A stretch of 64,000 nt of DNA from Nocardia cyriacigeorgica GUH-2. GTDB taxonomy: Bacteria > Actinomycetota > Actinomycetes > Mycobacteriales > Mycobacteriaceae. The position numbers and the translations under genes are program-made. The DNA is taken from positions 2,542,001-2,606,000 of the forward strand of contig NC_016887.1 of the NCBI RefSeq assembly GCF_000284035.1, in the 5' to 3' direction. Under the pieces are notes generated by a model. It worked only from the letters and a program-made list of their open reading frames with translations. It ran no database searches and had not been told where the DNA came from. Below, one piece after another: positions 34,787-42,178 of the stretch. Position 1 is the stretch's first letter, and each line of letters opens with the position of its first letter.

Positions 34787-35293
34787 GTGTTGATTTCAGA
34801 TGGGGTGATTGGGCTGCGGCCGATCACGGTGGCCGATGCGCAGTCGCATCTGGCGGGGGAGGACGTGGAGTCGGCCCGATGGCGTGACGGTGGGCAGGGC
34901 ACGCTCGCCGCCGTGACCGAACACTTCCAGCGTTGTGTGGCCGAATGGGAGGCCGACGGCCCGAGTAAAACCTTCGCGATCGTGGGTCTGGATGACGGCG
35001 TGCTGGTGGGGACGCTCGACATCCAGATCGATCAGGAATATCTGGCCGCCCGGCAGGCGAACGTGGCCTACGGCATCTACCCGCAGTTCCGGCGCCGCGG
35101 CCTGGCCGCCCGCGCCGTGGTGCTGGCGTGCCGCTATATCGCCGCCCACGATCTGGCCGACGAGGCCGTGCTGCGGATCGATCCGGCCAACAAGGCGTCG
35201 GTGGCGGTGGCGCACCGGGTCGGCTTCGCCTATCACCACACCACCGACGATCCCGACGAGGGCACGCTCGACTGGTTCTTGCAGGCGGTCTGA
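34787..35293 (+). CDS. GNAT acetyltransferase (RimJ/RimL-like)
   Basis: 168-aa N-acetyltransferase of the RimJ/RimL-like GNAT group: GLRPITVADAQSHLAGED, VGTLDIQIDQ, NVAYGIYPQFRRRGLAARAV with the acetyl-CoA Q/RxxGxA loop, and IDPANKASVAVAHRVGF. GTG 34787 is the proposed start; TTG at 34751 is possible. It converges on a TetR gene 17 bp away. Acceptor unknown. Confidence 0.82.
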   Translation: MLISDGVIGLRPITVADAQSHLAGEDVESARWRDGGQGTLAAVTEHFQRCVAEWEADGPSKTFAIVGLDDGVLVGTLDIQIDQEYLAARQANVAYGIYPQFRRRGLAARAVVLACRYIAAHDLADEAVLRIDPANKASVAVAHRVGFAYHHTTDDPDEGTLDWFLQAV

Positions 35294-35309
35294 GCTTCGA
35301 GGCGTTGCT

Positions 35310-35921
35310 TCAGCCAGGTGTGGTGCTCGAGTCCGGCCCGATCAGGGCCCGGATCGCCTCCGCCCAATAGCGCAAGGTGCGCGTCTCGGCATGGCCGGTG
35401 GTGCGCAGCGGATGGGCGGCGGCCACACCGCGCAGCATGGCGATGGTGAGGTCGCGGATGGCGGGGTAGCGGGGGTGGGCGGTGATCTCGGGCCCGAACA
35501 GGGTGTCGATCACCCGGTGCAGGTCGCGTCCGGCGCGGCGTTCGGACTCCCGCAGGACGGTCGCGAGGCCGGCGTCGGTACGCGCGGCCGCCCAGAGTTC
35601 CTGTTCGGCCTGGGCCGCGGGCCGGGTCAGCGTGTCCAGCAGCGCGGTCAGGGTGCGTTCGATGGGGTCGGCGGCGGCGCCGATGGCGTCGGCGGCCTGA
35701 TGAGCGGCCCGTTCGTTGAGCTCGACCACATGCTCGACCAGCGCGGCGGTGAGCGCGTCGAGGGTGGGGAAGTGATGCAGCAGGGCGCCGCGGCTCAGCC
35801 CGGCCGCATGCTGTACCGCCAGCGTCGACCAGCCCGCGTAGCCGCGTTCGACCAGCAGGTCGGTCGCGGCGTCCAGGATGCGTGCGCGGGTGGCGGCGCG
35901 CTGTTGCTCGCGGGTGGGCAT
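35310..35921 (-). CDS. TetR-family regulator of the crotonase gene
   Basis: 203-aa repressor-like protein. HTH: TRARILDAATDLLVERGYAG, STLAVQHAAGLSRGALLHHF. The C-terminal region is helical with the common LYRxxxx-like WAEAIRALIG end. The start at ATG 35921 follows GAGGGG. It is divergent from the crotonase gene, with palindrome TTGAC-T-GTCAA (35972-35982) between them, so it probably controls both itself and that gene. Confidence 0.88.
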   Translation of the reverse strand: MPTREQQRAATRARILDAATDLLVERGYAGWSTLAVQHAAGLSRGALLHHFPTLDALTAALVEHVVELNERAAHQAADAIGAAADPIERTLTALLDTLTRPAAQAEQELWAAARTDAGLATVLRESERRAGRDLHRVIDTLFGPEITAHPRYPAIRDLTIAMLRGVAAAHPLRTTGHAETRTLRYWAEAIRALIGPDSSTTPG

Positions 35922-35971
35922 CGCGGTATCCCCTCGGTGCGGTGGTCCCGACCAGAATTTCACGGTCACTA

Positions 35972-35982
35972 TTGACTGTCAA
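35972..35982. promoter_or_regulatory. Palindromic operator between TetR and crotonase
   Basis: TTGAC-T-GTCAA, an 11-bp perfect palindrome in the divergent region, 51 bp before the TetR start and 103 bp before the crotonase start. TTGAC could also serve as a -35 element, which would explain repression by steric blocking. Confidence 0.55.
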
Positions 35983-36084
35983 CCCGGTCGTGGGTCAGGC
36001 TGCTCGGTAGCGGCGAACCGTCCTCGCCGGCGCCGACGATCGGTGGCCCGGCATCCGGGGCACCGCCTTGCGAAAGGAAAAGCA

Positions 36085-37104
36085 TTGTCCGACAAGCAAT
36101 CCCATTCCGGAACCCGGCCCGCGGCGTGGTACGAGAACTGGACCGAAGGGCCGGAATCGCCGTGGCAGGGCCGGCCCGAACCTGCCGACGAACACGAGTA
36201 TCCGACGCTGACCTACCAGCGCGACGGGCGCATCGCCCGCCTCACGTTCAACCGGCCCGAGAAGGGCAACACGATCACCCCCGACACCCCGCGCGATCTG
36301 GCCGACGCGGTCGAGCGCGCGGATCTGGATCCGCGGGTGCACGTCATCCTGCTGTCGGGCCGCGGTAAGGGCTTCTGCGGCGGCTACGACCTGGACATGT
36401 TCGCCGAAAAGGGGTTCACGCCGACCGGTGGGCCCGATGAGGTGTCCGGGACCGTGGTGGATCCGCTGGTCAACGCGGTCAACCACAACCCGTGGGGCAC
36501 CTGGGATCCGATGATCGACTACGCGATGATGAGCCGGTTCAACCGTGGCTTCGCCAGCCTCATGCAGGCCAACAAGCCGACGGTGGCCAAACTGCACGGT
36601 TTCGCCATCGCGGGCGGCACCGATATCGCCCTGTATGCCGATCAGATCATCTGCGCCGACGACACCAAGATCGGCTACCCGCCCACCCGCACCTGGGGCA
36701 TTCCCGCCGGCGGCATGTGGGCGCACCGGCTCGGCGACCAGCGCGCCAAGCGGTTGCTGTTCACCGGCGACTGTCTCAGCGGCAAACAGGCCGAGGAGTG
36801 GGGTCTCGCGGTGGAATCGTGCCCGGCCGACGAACTCGACGAACGCACCGAAGCGCTGGTGGCGCGAATCGCGCGGATGCCGGTCAACCAGCTGATGATG
36901 GCCAAACTCGCCCTGAACTCGGCGCTCTACAACCAGGGCGTGGCCAACTCCGGGATGATCAGCACGGTCTTCGACGGAATCTCCCGGCACACCCGCGAGG
37001 GGTACGCCTTCCAGTTGCGCGCGGCCACCGTCGGTTTCCGGGAGGCGGTGCGTGAACGCGACGAGCCGTACGGCGATTACAAGCGGGCGCAGTTCGAGCG
37101 CTGA
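36085..37104 (+). CDS. Enoyl-CoA hydratase/crotonase-family protein
   Basis: 339-aa crotonase-fold protein, longer than the usual 260 residues. The N-terminal 45 residues (AAWYENWTEGPESPWQGRPE) precede the core RDGRIARLTFNRPEKGNTIT; the oxyanion-hole loops are LSGRGKGFCGGYDLDMFA and KLHGFAIAGGTDIALYADQI, with KIGYPPTRTWGIPAGGMWAH next. The two usual catalytic Glu positions are not both evident (GYPPTRTWG-IP), so hydratase activity is uncertain and a hydrolase or isomerase role is possible. TTG 36085 is used, with AAAGGAAA upstream. Divergent from its probable regulator. Confidence 0.85.
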   Translation: MSDKQSHSGTRPAAWYENWTEGPESPWQGRPEPADEHEYPTLTYQRDGRIARLTFNRPEKGNTITPDTPRDLADAVERADLDPRVHVILLSGRGKGFCGGYDLDMFAEKGFTPTGGPDEVSGTVVDPLVNAVNHNPWGTWDPMIDYAMMSRFNRGFASLMQANKPTVAKLHGFAIAGGTDIALYADQIICADDTKIGYPPTRTWGIPAGGMWAHRLGDQRAKRLLFTGDCLSGKQAEEWGLAVESCPADELDERTEALVARIARMPVNQLMMAKLALNSALYNQGVANSGMISTVFDGISRHTREGYAFQLRAATVGFREAVRERDEPYGDYKRAQFER

Positions 37105-37145
37105 ACCGGAACCGGCGGCCGCGATTCCGGGAGCGATGAGTTTCC

Positions 37146-38036
37146 GTGCCCGGCACCGTCATCACGGGTATGACGACACGTTTTCTCGATACCGGTGACG
37201 CCGCCATCGCCTATGACGTGCACGGCCCGCTGCCCACGACCGACGGGCGGCCTCCGCTGGTCCTGATCGCCCAGCCGATGGACGCCACCGGCTTCGCCGC
37301 GCTGGTCGAGCAGTTCGCCGACCGCACCGTGGTCACCTACGACCCGCGCGGGCTGGGCCGCAGTACTCGCCGCGACGGCCGCAGCGATCATTCGCCGACC
37401 GTTCAAGCCGAGGACGTGCACGCGCTGATCGAGGCGATCGGCGGCGGTCCGGTCGAACTGTTCGCCAGCAGTGGCGGCGCGATCACCGCGCTCGCGCTGG
37501 TGGCCGCGCATCCGCACGATGTGTCGACGCTGGTCGCACACGAGCCGCCGTTGCTGCCGGTGTTGCCCGACGCCGGCGCCGCCGAACGAGCCCAGGCTCG
37601 CACCAATGCGGCCTATGTGGCGAACGGATTCGGCGCCGGGATGGCCGAATTCATCGCGATGACCTCATGGCAGGGCGAGTTCACCGAGGAGTACTTCGCG
37701 CAACCCGCCGCCGATCCCGCGCAATTCGGACTGCCCGCCGACGACGACGGTTCACGCGACGATCCACTCCTGTCGGACCGGTCCTGGGCGGTCACCGCCT
37801 ACCGTCCCGACACCGACGTCCTCGCCGCGGCGCCGACCCGGATCGTCATCGCCGTCGGCGAGGAATCGCTCGGCGTGCTCACCGGCCGGACCGCGCTGGC
37901 CACCGCTGAGTTGCTCGGACAGCGGGCCACGGTGTTCCCGAGCCATCACGGCGGGTTCATGGGCGGCGAATACGGCTACGCCGGCGAACCCGAGGCGTTC
38001 GCGAAGAAGCTGCGGGAAGTGCTCGACGAACAGTGA
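37146..38036 (+). CDS. Alpha/beta hydrolase
   Basis: 296-aa hydrolase: VVTYDPRGLGRSTRRDGR around the oxyanion region, nucleophile elbow ELFASSGGAITALAL (SxxG variant with Ala before Ser), DVSTLVAHEPPLLP, and a C-terminal HHGGFMGGEYGY with the likely catalytic His. GTG 37146 follows GGGAG at 12 bases; ATG 37170 is an alternative. It lies 41 bp after the crotonase gene and may be in the same operon, with a role in releasing an ester or CoA product. The substrate is unknown. Confidence 0.8.
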   Translation: MPGTVITGMTTRFLDTGDAAIAYDVHGPLPTTDGRPPLVLIAQPMDATGFAALVEQFADRTVVTYDPRGLGRSTRRDGRSDHSPTVQAEDVHALIEAIGGGPVELFASSGGAITALALVAAHPHDVSTLVAHEPPLLPVLPDAGAAERAQARTNAAYVANGFGAGMAEFIAMTSWQGEFTEEYFAQPAADPAQFGLPADDDGSRDDPLLSDRSWAVTAYRPDTDVLAAAPTRIVIAVGEESLGVLTGRTALATAELLGQRATVFPSHHGGFMGGEYGYAGEPEAFAKKLREVLDEQ

Positions 38037-38072
38037 GGTGCGCCGGCGCGCTCGGTCGCGGGGTGAGCGCGC

Positions 38073-38279
38073 CTATTCACCCAGCGAGTCGGGCAGCAGA
38101 CCCTCGGACGCGCGGAAGCGGCGGGCGAAACCCGCGAGCAGTTCTTGCGATTCCGGCGACAGATCGACCGCCAGCCGCATCAGGCGCCGGAAATGCGGAT
38201 CGGAGAATTCGGCGACGAGCTTCGCCTGTGCCGCCCCGGGGCACGGACCATCGAAATAGGAATCCGACACAGCACCCAC
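38073..38279 (-). CDS. Hypothetical small protein, 68 aa
   Basis: Starts at GTG 38279 (MGAVSDSYFDGPCPG) with GGGAG 8 bases upstream. It has a helical body, LVAEFSDPHFRRLMRLAVDL and ELLAGFARRFRASE. No domain recognised and no membrane segment. It is convergent with the hydrolase. Kept because the start site and codon use look genuine, but it could be a chance frame. Confidence 0.45.
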   Translation of the reverse strand: MGAVSDSYFDGPCPGAAQAKLVAEFSDPHFRRLMRLAVDLSPESQELLAGFARRFRASEGLLPDSLGE

Positions 38280-38572
38280 TTCAACGCTCCCGATCGTCTA
38301 GTTGCTGTAAGTAACATACCGGCAAATGCGGCAAAACGACGGAGTTCGAGAATACCGGTGTTGCGGTGTGTTGGCCGAGAAGCTTTGCGCATAGCACGGA
38401 TTCGTTCGCGCAGGCTCCCCAGCAGTGGCGATGGCGTGCCCTACCGGCGAGTGACGGTGGACGCGACCACTTCGATTCAGGCCGATAGGTGAGGTGATGG
38501 CCGGTAGCTCCGCGGACAGCACACAACCGGCAACCCTCATCTGTGAGGACTTTGCGGAACCGCGTCGGTGGT

Positions 38573-40546
38573 CTAGATCCGGTCCGCACCCCAGCTGCGA
38601 TGGACATAGCCGATGACGCGGTCCAGCTCCGCGCGATCGACGGAGGCGGATTCCCCCGGCTCCAGCGGGTCGAAGTGGAAGATGTAGAGCCGGGAAGCGA
38701 ACTGCTCGAACGGCAGTGACGCCTCACCGAATCGTTCGCCGTGACCCGCGGTGCCGACGATGACGCCGTCGCCCCAGTCCTGCCCGCTGTCGTTGTTGGG
38801 GTTGTAGAAGTACACCCGCATCTGATCCTGCGGATCCAGATTCACCCGCAGCACCGAAATGGCGTGCCAGCCGACGAATCGCGCCGCGCTGTCGGTGATG
38901 GCGATGCCGGCCGGTTGCGGGTGGATCAGGGGCTGATTGCCGTTGTAGAAGGGGTGGTAGCTGGCATAGAAGTGGCGCAGGAAGTCGTCGAGGTCGGTGA
39001 GATCGCCGGTCGCGACATCGACATTGATGCGGAAGCCGCGCCCGGACCACCAGCCGTGGAATTCGGGGTTGATCCATCGGTGCGGATCGCCTTCGCGGCC
39101 CAGGCAGTGCCTGCCCATTTCGGCGTAGATCCGATCAAGATGCGGAACCACCAGCACCGACACCGGATCGAGGTCGATCGGCGGACCGGCGGTGCCCGCG
39201 TCGCCGTCGCGTGAGGAAATCGGCGCGCCCTCGAAATGCATCACGATCTCGTCGTCGCGGGCCGCCCAGGTCACCGCGTGCAGCAGATAGTCGGGGTCGT
39301 TGTAGGCCCACATCGACAACGCGCGCGCCGACTGACAGGTGGGATTGTCGCCCTGCCCGACGCCAAGCGGCAGCCCCAGCATCGACAGCACACCCGCCAG
39401 CAACCAGACCCGCGCCTCGGGCGTCGGCCCGAACACCCCGCTCAGCCGCTGCTGGGATTTCGGTGAGAGCTGCAAGCCGATCTGGCGCCACAGGGCCGGC
39501 GCGACCGGCGGTTGATAGAGGATGCCCCGCTCGAGCAGCAACGCCAGCCCGTAGATGCATTGCGCCGTCTCGACCCGCACCGCCTCGGCGATCAGGGTGT
39601 GCACGAGTTCGTGGTAGCAGAGCAGGCAGTCGCGGCCGGTGTTGGACAGGCCCATGGCCTCGGCGATGAGGTAGTCGCCCTTGTCCAGCAGATGACGCAG
39701 CAGCACGGCGTGATACGGCGACACCAGCCCGGTGTCGTGCATCGAGCGCGCGAAACCCGAAGCCTCGTACTGGAGAGCGCCCTCATCCATCGTCTCCAGG
39801 CGTTCGCGGTAGATGTCGACGCCCGGATCTTCCCGGCAGGCGTCGGTGGTGCCGTAGAGGCTGCTGATCAGCCGGTCGGCGCCGAGCGCACCGGCGCCGA
39901 GGTCGATATCGGGGTTGGCGCGGGCGACCGCGATCTGGGTGATCATCCGTTTGACCGCATCGACCTGGATGGGTCGCTGGCGCAGGATTCGCCAGATCTC
40001 GTCGACCAGATGCTCGAGCACCTTCTCGTAGCCGACTTCGGCGACCAGGTGGTGCAGCAGTTCCCGGCTCACCTGCGCCATCCGGCCCTGTTGCGCGCGT
40101 TCGGCTTCGGTGGGCGGGGCGAACAGCAGCGACAGGTTGACCGCAAGCACCTGCGACAGATGGCTGTCGGCCTGTTCGGCGGTGATCAGCGGATGCGGAT
40201 AGTCACCCTTGGCGACGGCGAGCAGGCGCAGGTTGCTCACCGTCTCCAGCACGACGGTGTCGGCGTTCGGGCTGCGCAGCGAGCCGGTGCTCAGCGAGGG
40301 GATCAAGATCTGCGGTGCGGCCCAGTCGGTGCCGAGGAACAGGCCCGCGTTCTCCAACTCGGCGGCCCGGGCGCGCACCGCGGCACATCCACCCGGCAGC
40401 ACCAGGACTCGCCGCAGGGCGTCGAACACCCGCGGCAGTTTGACCTGCTTGCCGAAATCGCCAGTCTCGGCCAGCGATCCGGTGGCATGATCAAGGGTGG
40501 CCAGGCGCCGCTGCAATGCGGGCCCGTCGCTGCTGAGCTGGTTCAA
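38573..40546 (-). CDS. 657-aa protein with possible Cys/His/Asn site, ATP-grasp partner
   Basis: I do not recognise this family. Residues 1-390 are mostly helical, with a HLL/HEL-rich middle. Residues 396-440 contain GVGQGDNPTCQSARALSMWA with Cys404 at the start of a predicted helix, and EIVMHFEGAPISS after it. Residues 555-590 contain FVGWHAISVLRV (His561) and VYFYNPNNDSGQ (Asn582). Cys, His, Asn in that order with a helix after the Cys is the layout of transglutaminase/papain-like enzymes; activity is inference. TTG 40546 follows GGGAGGA. It lies 35 bp after the ATP-grasp gene, with a 9-bp stem hairpin in between. Together they suggest a ligase plus an amidase or acyltransferase acting on the same small peptide or amide. 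Confidence 0.7.
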   Translation of the reverse strand: MNQLSSDGPALQRRLATLDHATGSLAETGDFGKQVKLPRVFDALRRVLVLPGGCAAVRARAAELENAGLFLGTDWAAPQILIPSLSTGSLRSPNADTVVLETVSNLRLLAVAKGDYPHPLITAEQADSHLSQVLAVNLSLLFAPPTEAERAQQGRMAQVSRELLHHLVAEVGYEKVLEHLVDEIWRILRQRPIQVDAVKRMITQIAVARANPDIDLGAGALGADRLISSLYGTTDACREDPGVDIYRERLETMDEGALQYEASGFARSMHDTGLVSPYHAVLLRHLLDKGDYLIAEAMGLSNTGRDCLLCYHELVHTLIAEAVRVETAQCIYGLALLLERGILYQPPVAPALWRQIGLQLSPKSQQRLSGVFGPTPEARVWLLAGVLSMLGLPLGVGQGDNPTCQSARALSMWAYNDPDYLLHAVTWAARDDEIVMHFEGAPISSRDGDAGTAGPPIDLDPVSVLVVPHLDRIYAEMGRHCLGREGDPHRWINPEFHGWWSGRGFRINVDVATGDLTDLDDFLRHFYASYHPFYNGNQPLIHPQPAGIAITDSAARFVGWHAISVLRVNLDPQDQMRVYFYNPNNDSGQDWGDGVIVGTAGHGERFGEASLPFEQFASRLYIFHFDPLEPGESASVDRAELDRVIGYVHRSWGADRI

Positions 40547-40560
40547 TCGGGGTCCTCCCG

Positions 40561-40584
40561 TGATCGGTGGCGCGGCACCGATCA
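40561..40584. promoter_or_regulatory. Intercistronic hairpin, ATP-grasp/657-aa gene
   Basis: Perfect 9-bp inverted repeat TGATCGGTG / CACCGATCA with 6-base loop GCGCGG. It covers the stop codon of the ATP-grasp gene and ends 14 bp before the downstream TTG start. It might slow or protect the transcript between the two coding parts. Confidence 0.5.
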
Positions 40585-41829
40585 GATATAGAAGTCGAGC
40601 TCTTCCTGCCGCTTCAGCAGATCCCGCAGCGTGTACGGGTCCTCACCGAAGAAATACAGCAGGCCCCAATGGTTTCCGAAGGCCGTGCGCTTGGTGACCT
40701 TCTCCGACAGCGGGGAGGTGAGCTCATGCGATTCGAAGTAGTCATGGTCCTCGGTTTCGGCCGGCATCGACAGGTGGGTGACCACGCGCCGCCGCGGGTA
40801 TACGCCGAAGCAGCCCGCGTGCCCCTTGGCATCGACCACTTCCCGGGGGAAGAAGGCGTCGATTTCCTCCTCGGTCGTCTTCGGATCGAAGGCGAGCACC
40901 AGCGCGTGGTAGGCGTTGAAACCGTAGGTGCGTTCCAGCAGTTCGAACACCTTGAATCCGGGCGGGCGGTAGGCCACCTCGCCGAAGTACATCTCGCCGT
41001 CACTGGTGACGAAGTACTCCGGATGCACGAAGCCGAATTCGATATCGAAGGTCTTGATCAGTTTCTCGACCTGCCGGGTGATCTCCGGCCGGTACCGCTC
41101 CAGCTCCGGGGTGGCCGGGACGAAGACCGAATAGCCGAGGGTGACGTATTCGGAGATATTGAGGAAGCGGATCTTGCCCTGGTGGATCCACGCTTCCACC
41201 GCGAACTCCCATCCGTCCAGATGCGATTCCATCAGCAGCGGGAATTCCTCGTCGGGGATGGTGTCGATCTCGTCGGGAGTCCGGATCACTCGATGGCCGA
41301 GGCAGCCGGCTTTGTCGAAGGCCTTGATGTGGATCGGGTCGTTGGGATCGCCGTCGAGCTTGAGCAAGGTCTGGTTCACCCGCTTGAGGAAGCGTACGAC
41401 GTCATCGCGCTCGTGGGCCTCTTCGAAGATGCCGACCCGGATGCCGCCGAGCTGGGCGCGCCGCTTCATCAGCGCCTTGTCGCGCAGCAGCATGGCCTGC
41501 CCGAACAGGCGCGGGTTGTCCATCAGCACCGCGTTGATCGCGCCGGCCCACTCCACGGTTTCCTCGAAGATCGGAATCGCCACATCCACGCCCATGTCGC
41601 GCAGGGTTTCGGCGATCTCCATCGATCGGTCGTTGAGCCGTTCGAAGTTCCACGGGATATAGGGGATACCGTTCGCGGCGCAGTAGTCCGCGATCCATTC
41701 CGGGGCCACTACCACGTAGCGCCGGTCGAAGCGGTCGACGGCTTCGACGGCGTTCAAACTCCACCCCAGCAGGGCGACATATCCTTTATCGGTATTGCGG
41801 CCTTCCAATTCCTGTACTGCGATCGACAA
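40582..41829 (-). CDS. ATP-grasp ligase
   Basis: 415-aa carboxylate-amine ligase-like protein. Residues 16-110 form a Rossmann-like pre-ATP-grasp region (GYVALLGWSLNAVEAVDRFD, VVVAPEWIADY). The ATP-binding part includes LRDKALMKRRAQLGGI (115-130), HIKAFDKAGCLGHR (167-180; Lys169), SHLDGWEFAVEAWIHQGKI and GEMYFGEVAYRPPG (278-291) with Glu284 for metal binding. Such enzymes join an acyl phosphate to an amine, for example in dipeptide, siderophore or peptide tailoring synthesis. The substrate is not deducible. First gene of a two-gene unit with the 657-aa protein, and a short ORF with a good RBS lies 143 bp upstream. Confidence 0.88.
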   Translation of the reverse strand: MSIAVQELEGRNTDKGYVALLGWSLNAVEAVDRFDRRYVVVAPEWIADYCAANGIPYIPWNFERLNDRSMEIAETLRDMGVDVAIPIFEETVEWAGAINAVLMDNPRLFGQAMLLRDKALMKRRAQLGGIRVGIFEEAHERDDVVRFLKRVNQTLLKLDGDPNDPIHIKAFDKAGCLGHRVIRTPDEIDTIPDEEFPLLMESHLDGWEFAVEAWIHQGKIRFLNISEYVTLGYSVFVPATPELERYRPEITRQVEKLIKTFDIEFGFVHPEYFVTSDGEMYFGEVAYRPPGFKVFELLERTYGFNAYHALVLAFDPKTTEEEIDAFFPREVVDAKGHAGCFGVYPRRRVVTHLSMPAETEDHDYFESHELTSPLSEKVTKRTAFGNHWGLLYFFGEDPYTLRDLLKRQEELDFYI

Positions 41830-41972
41830 CTCTCGTCCCCTCTCGGCCGCGTGCGATCGGTTGATCTCGCGACCTTTTCTCGGCTACGGCAGCGACTGCC
41901 CGCGGACATGTTCGACGTCTGCCCGGCAGTGTGCGCGCCTTATTCGCCTGGTTCTCTCGTCGGCGGTCAACC

Positions 41973-42038
41973 TCATCCGCGCTGATACCGGGCCGGCCGC
42001 CGTTGTGATCGAAACCCGTTGTGGGGGTTGGGATTCAT
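41973..42038 (-). CDS. Candidate 21-residue peptide ORF
   Basis: Starts ATG 42038 with a strong GGAGG 8 bases upstream and ends in TGA at 41973. The peptide begins MNPNPHNG, is rich in Asn, Pro and Arg, and ends RYQRG. A longer in-frame start (MATVWER, 44 residues) has no ribosome binding site. It lies 143 bp before the ATP-grasp gene on the same strand, so it could be a precursor peptide or a leader ORF. Coding is not proven: so short an ORF can occur by chance. Confidence 0.35.
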   Translation of the reverse strand: MNPNPHNGFRSQRRPARYQRG

Positions 42039-42135
42039 GGACCTACCCTCCGTATTGCCGCCATTGACACGATTACCCAGGACGATCCGTTCCCAAACTG
42101 TTGCCATATCACGGGGCGAATCCGCGTTGGGCGGA

Positions 42136-42168
42136 CCGAGGGCGCGACGGTCACCGCCGCGCCCTCGG
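42136..42168 (-). terminator. ABC-F gene terminator
   Basis: Inverted repeat CCGAGGGCGCG / CGCGCCCTCGG with an 11-base loop, starting 10 bp beyond the ABC-F stop on the minus strand. Confidence 0.7.
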
Positions 42169-42178
42169 CAACGCGCGA

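Larger units (their letters stand above)
41830..42178. other. Region between ATP-grasp and ABC-F genes
   Basis: No long gene. It holds a 21-codon minus-strand ORF at 41973-42038 and the ABC-F terminator at 42136-42168. The promoter of the ATP-grasp unit is presumably here; GAGGGG and ACGAGAG precede the ATG at 41829, but no confident -35/-10 pair was identified. Confidence 0.5.
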
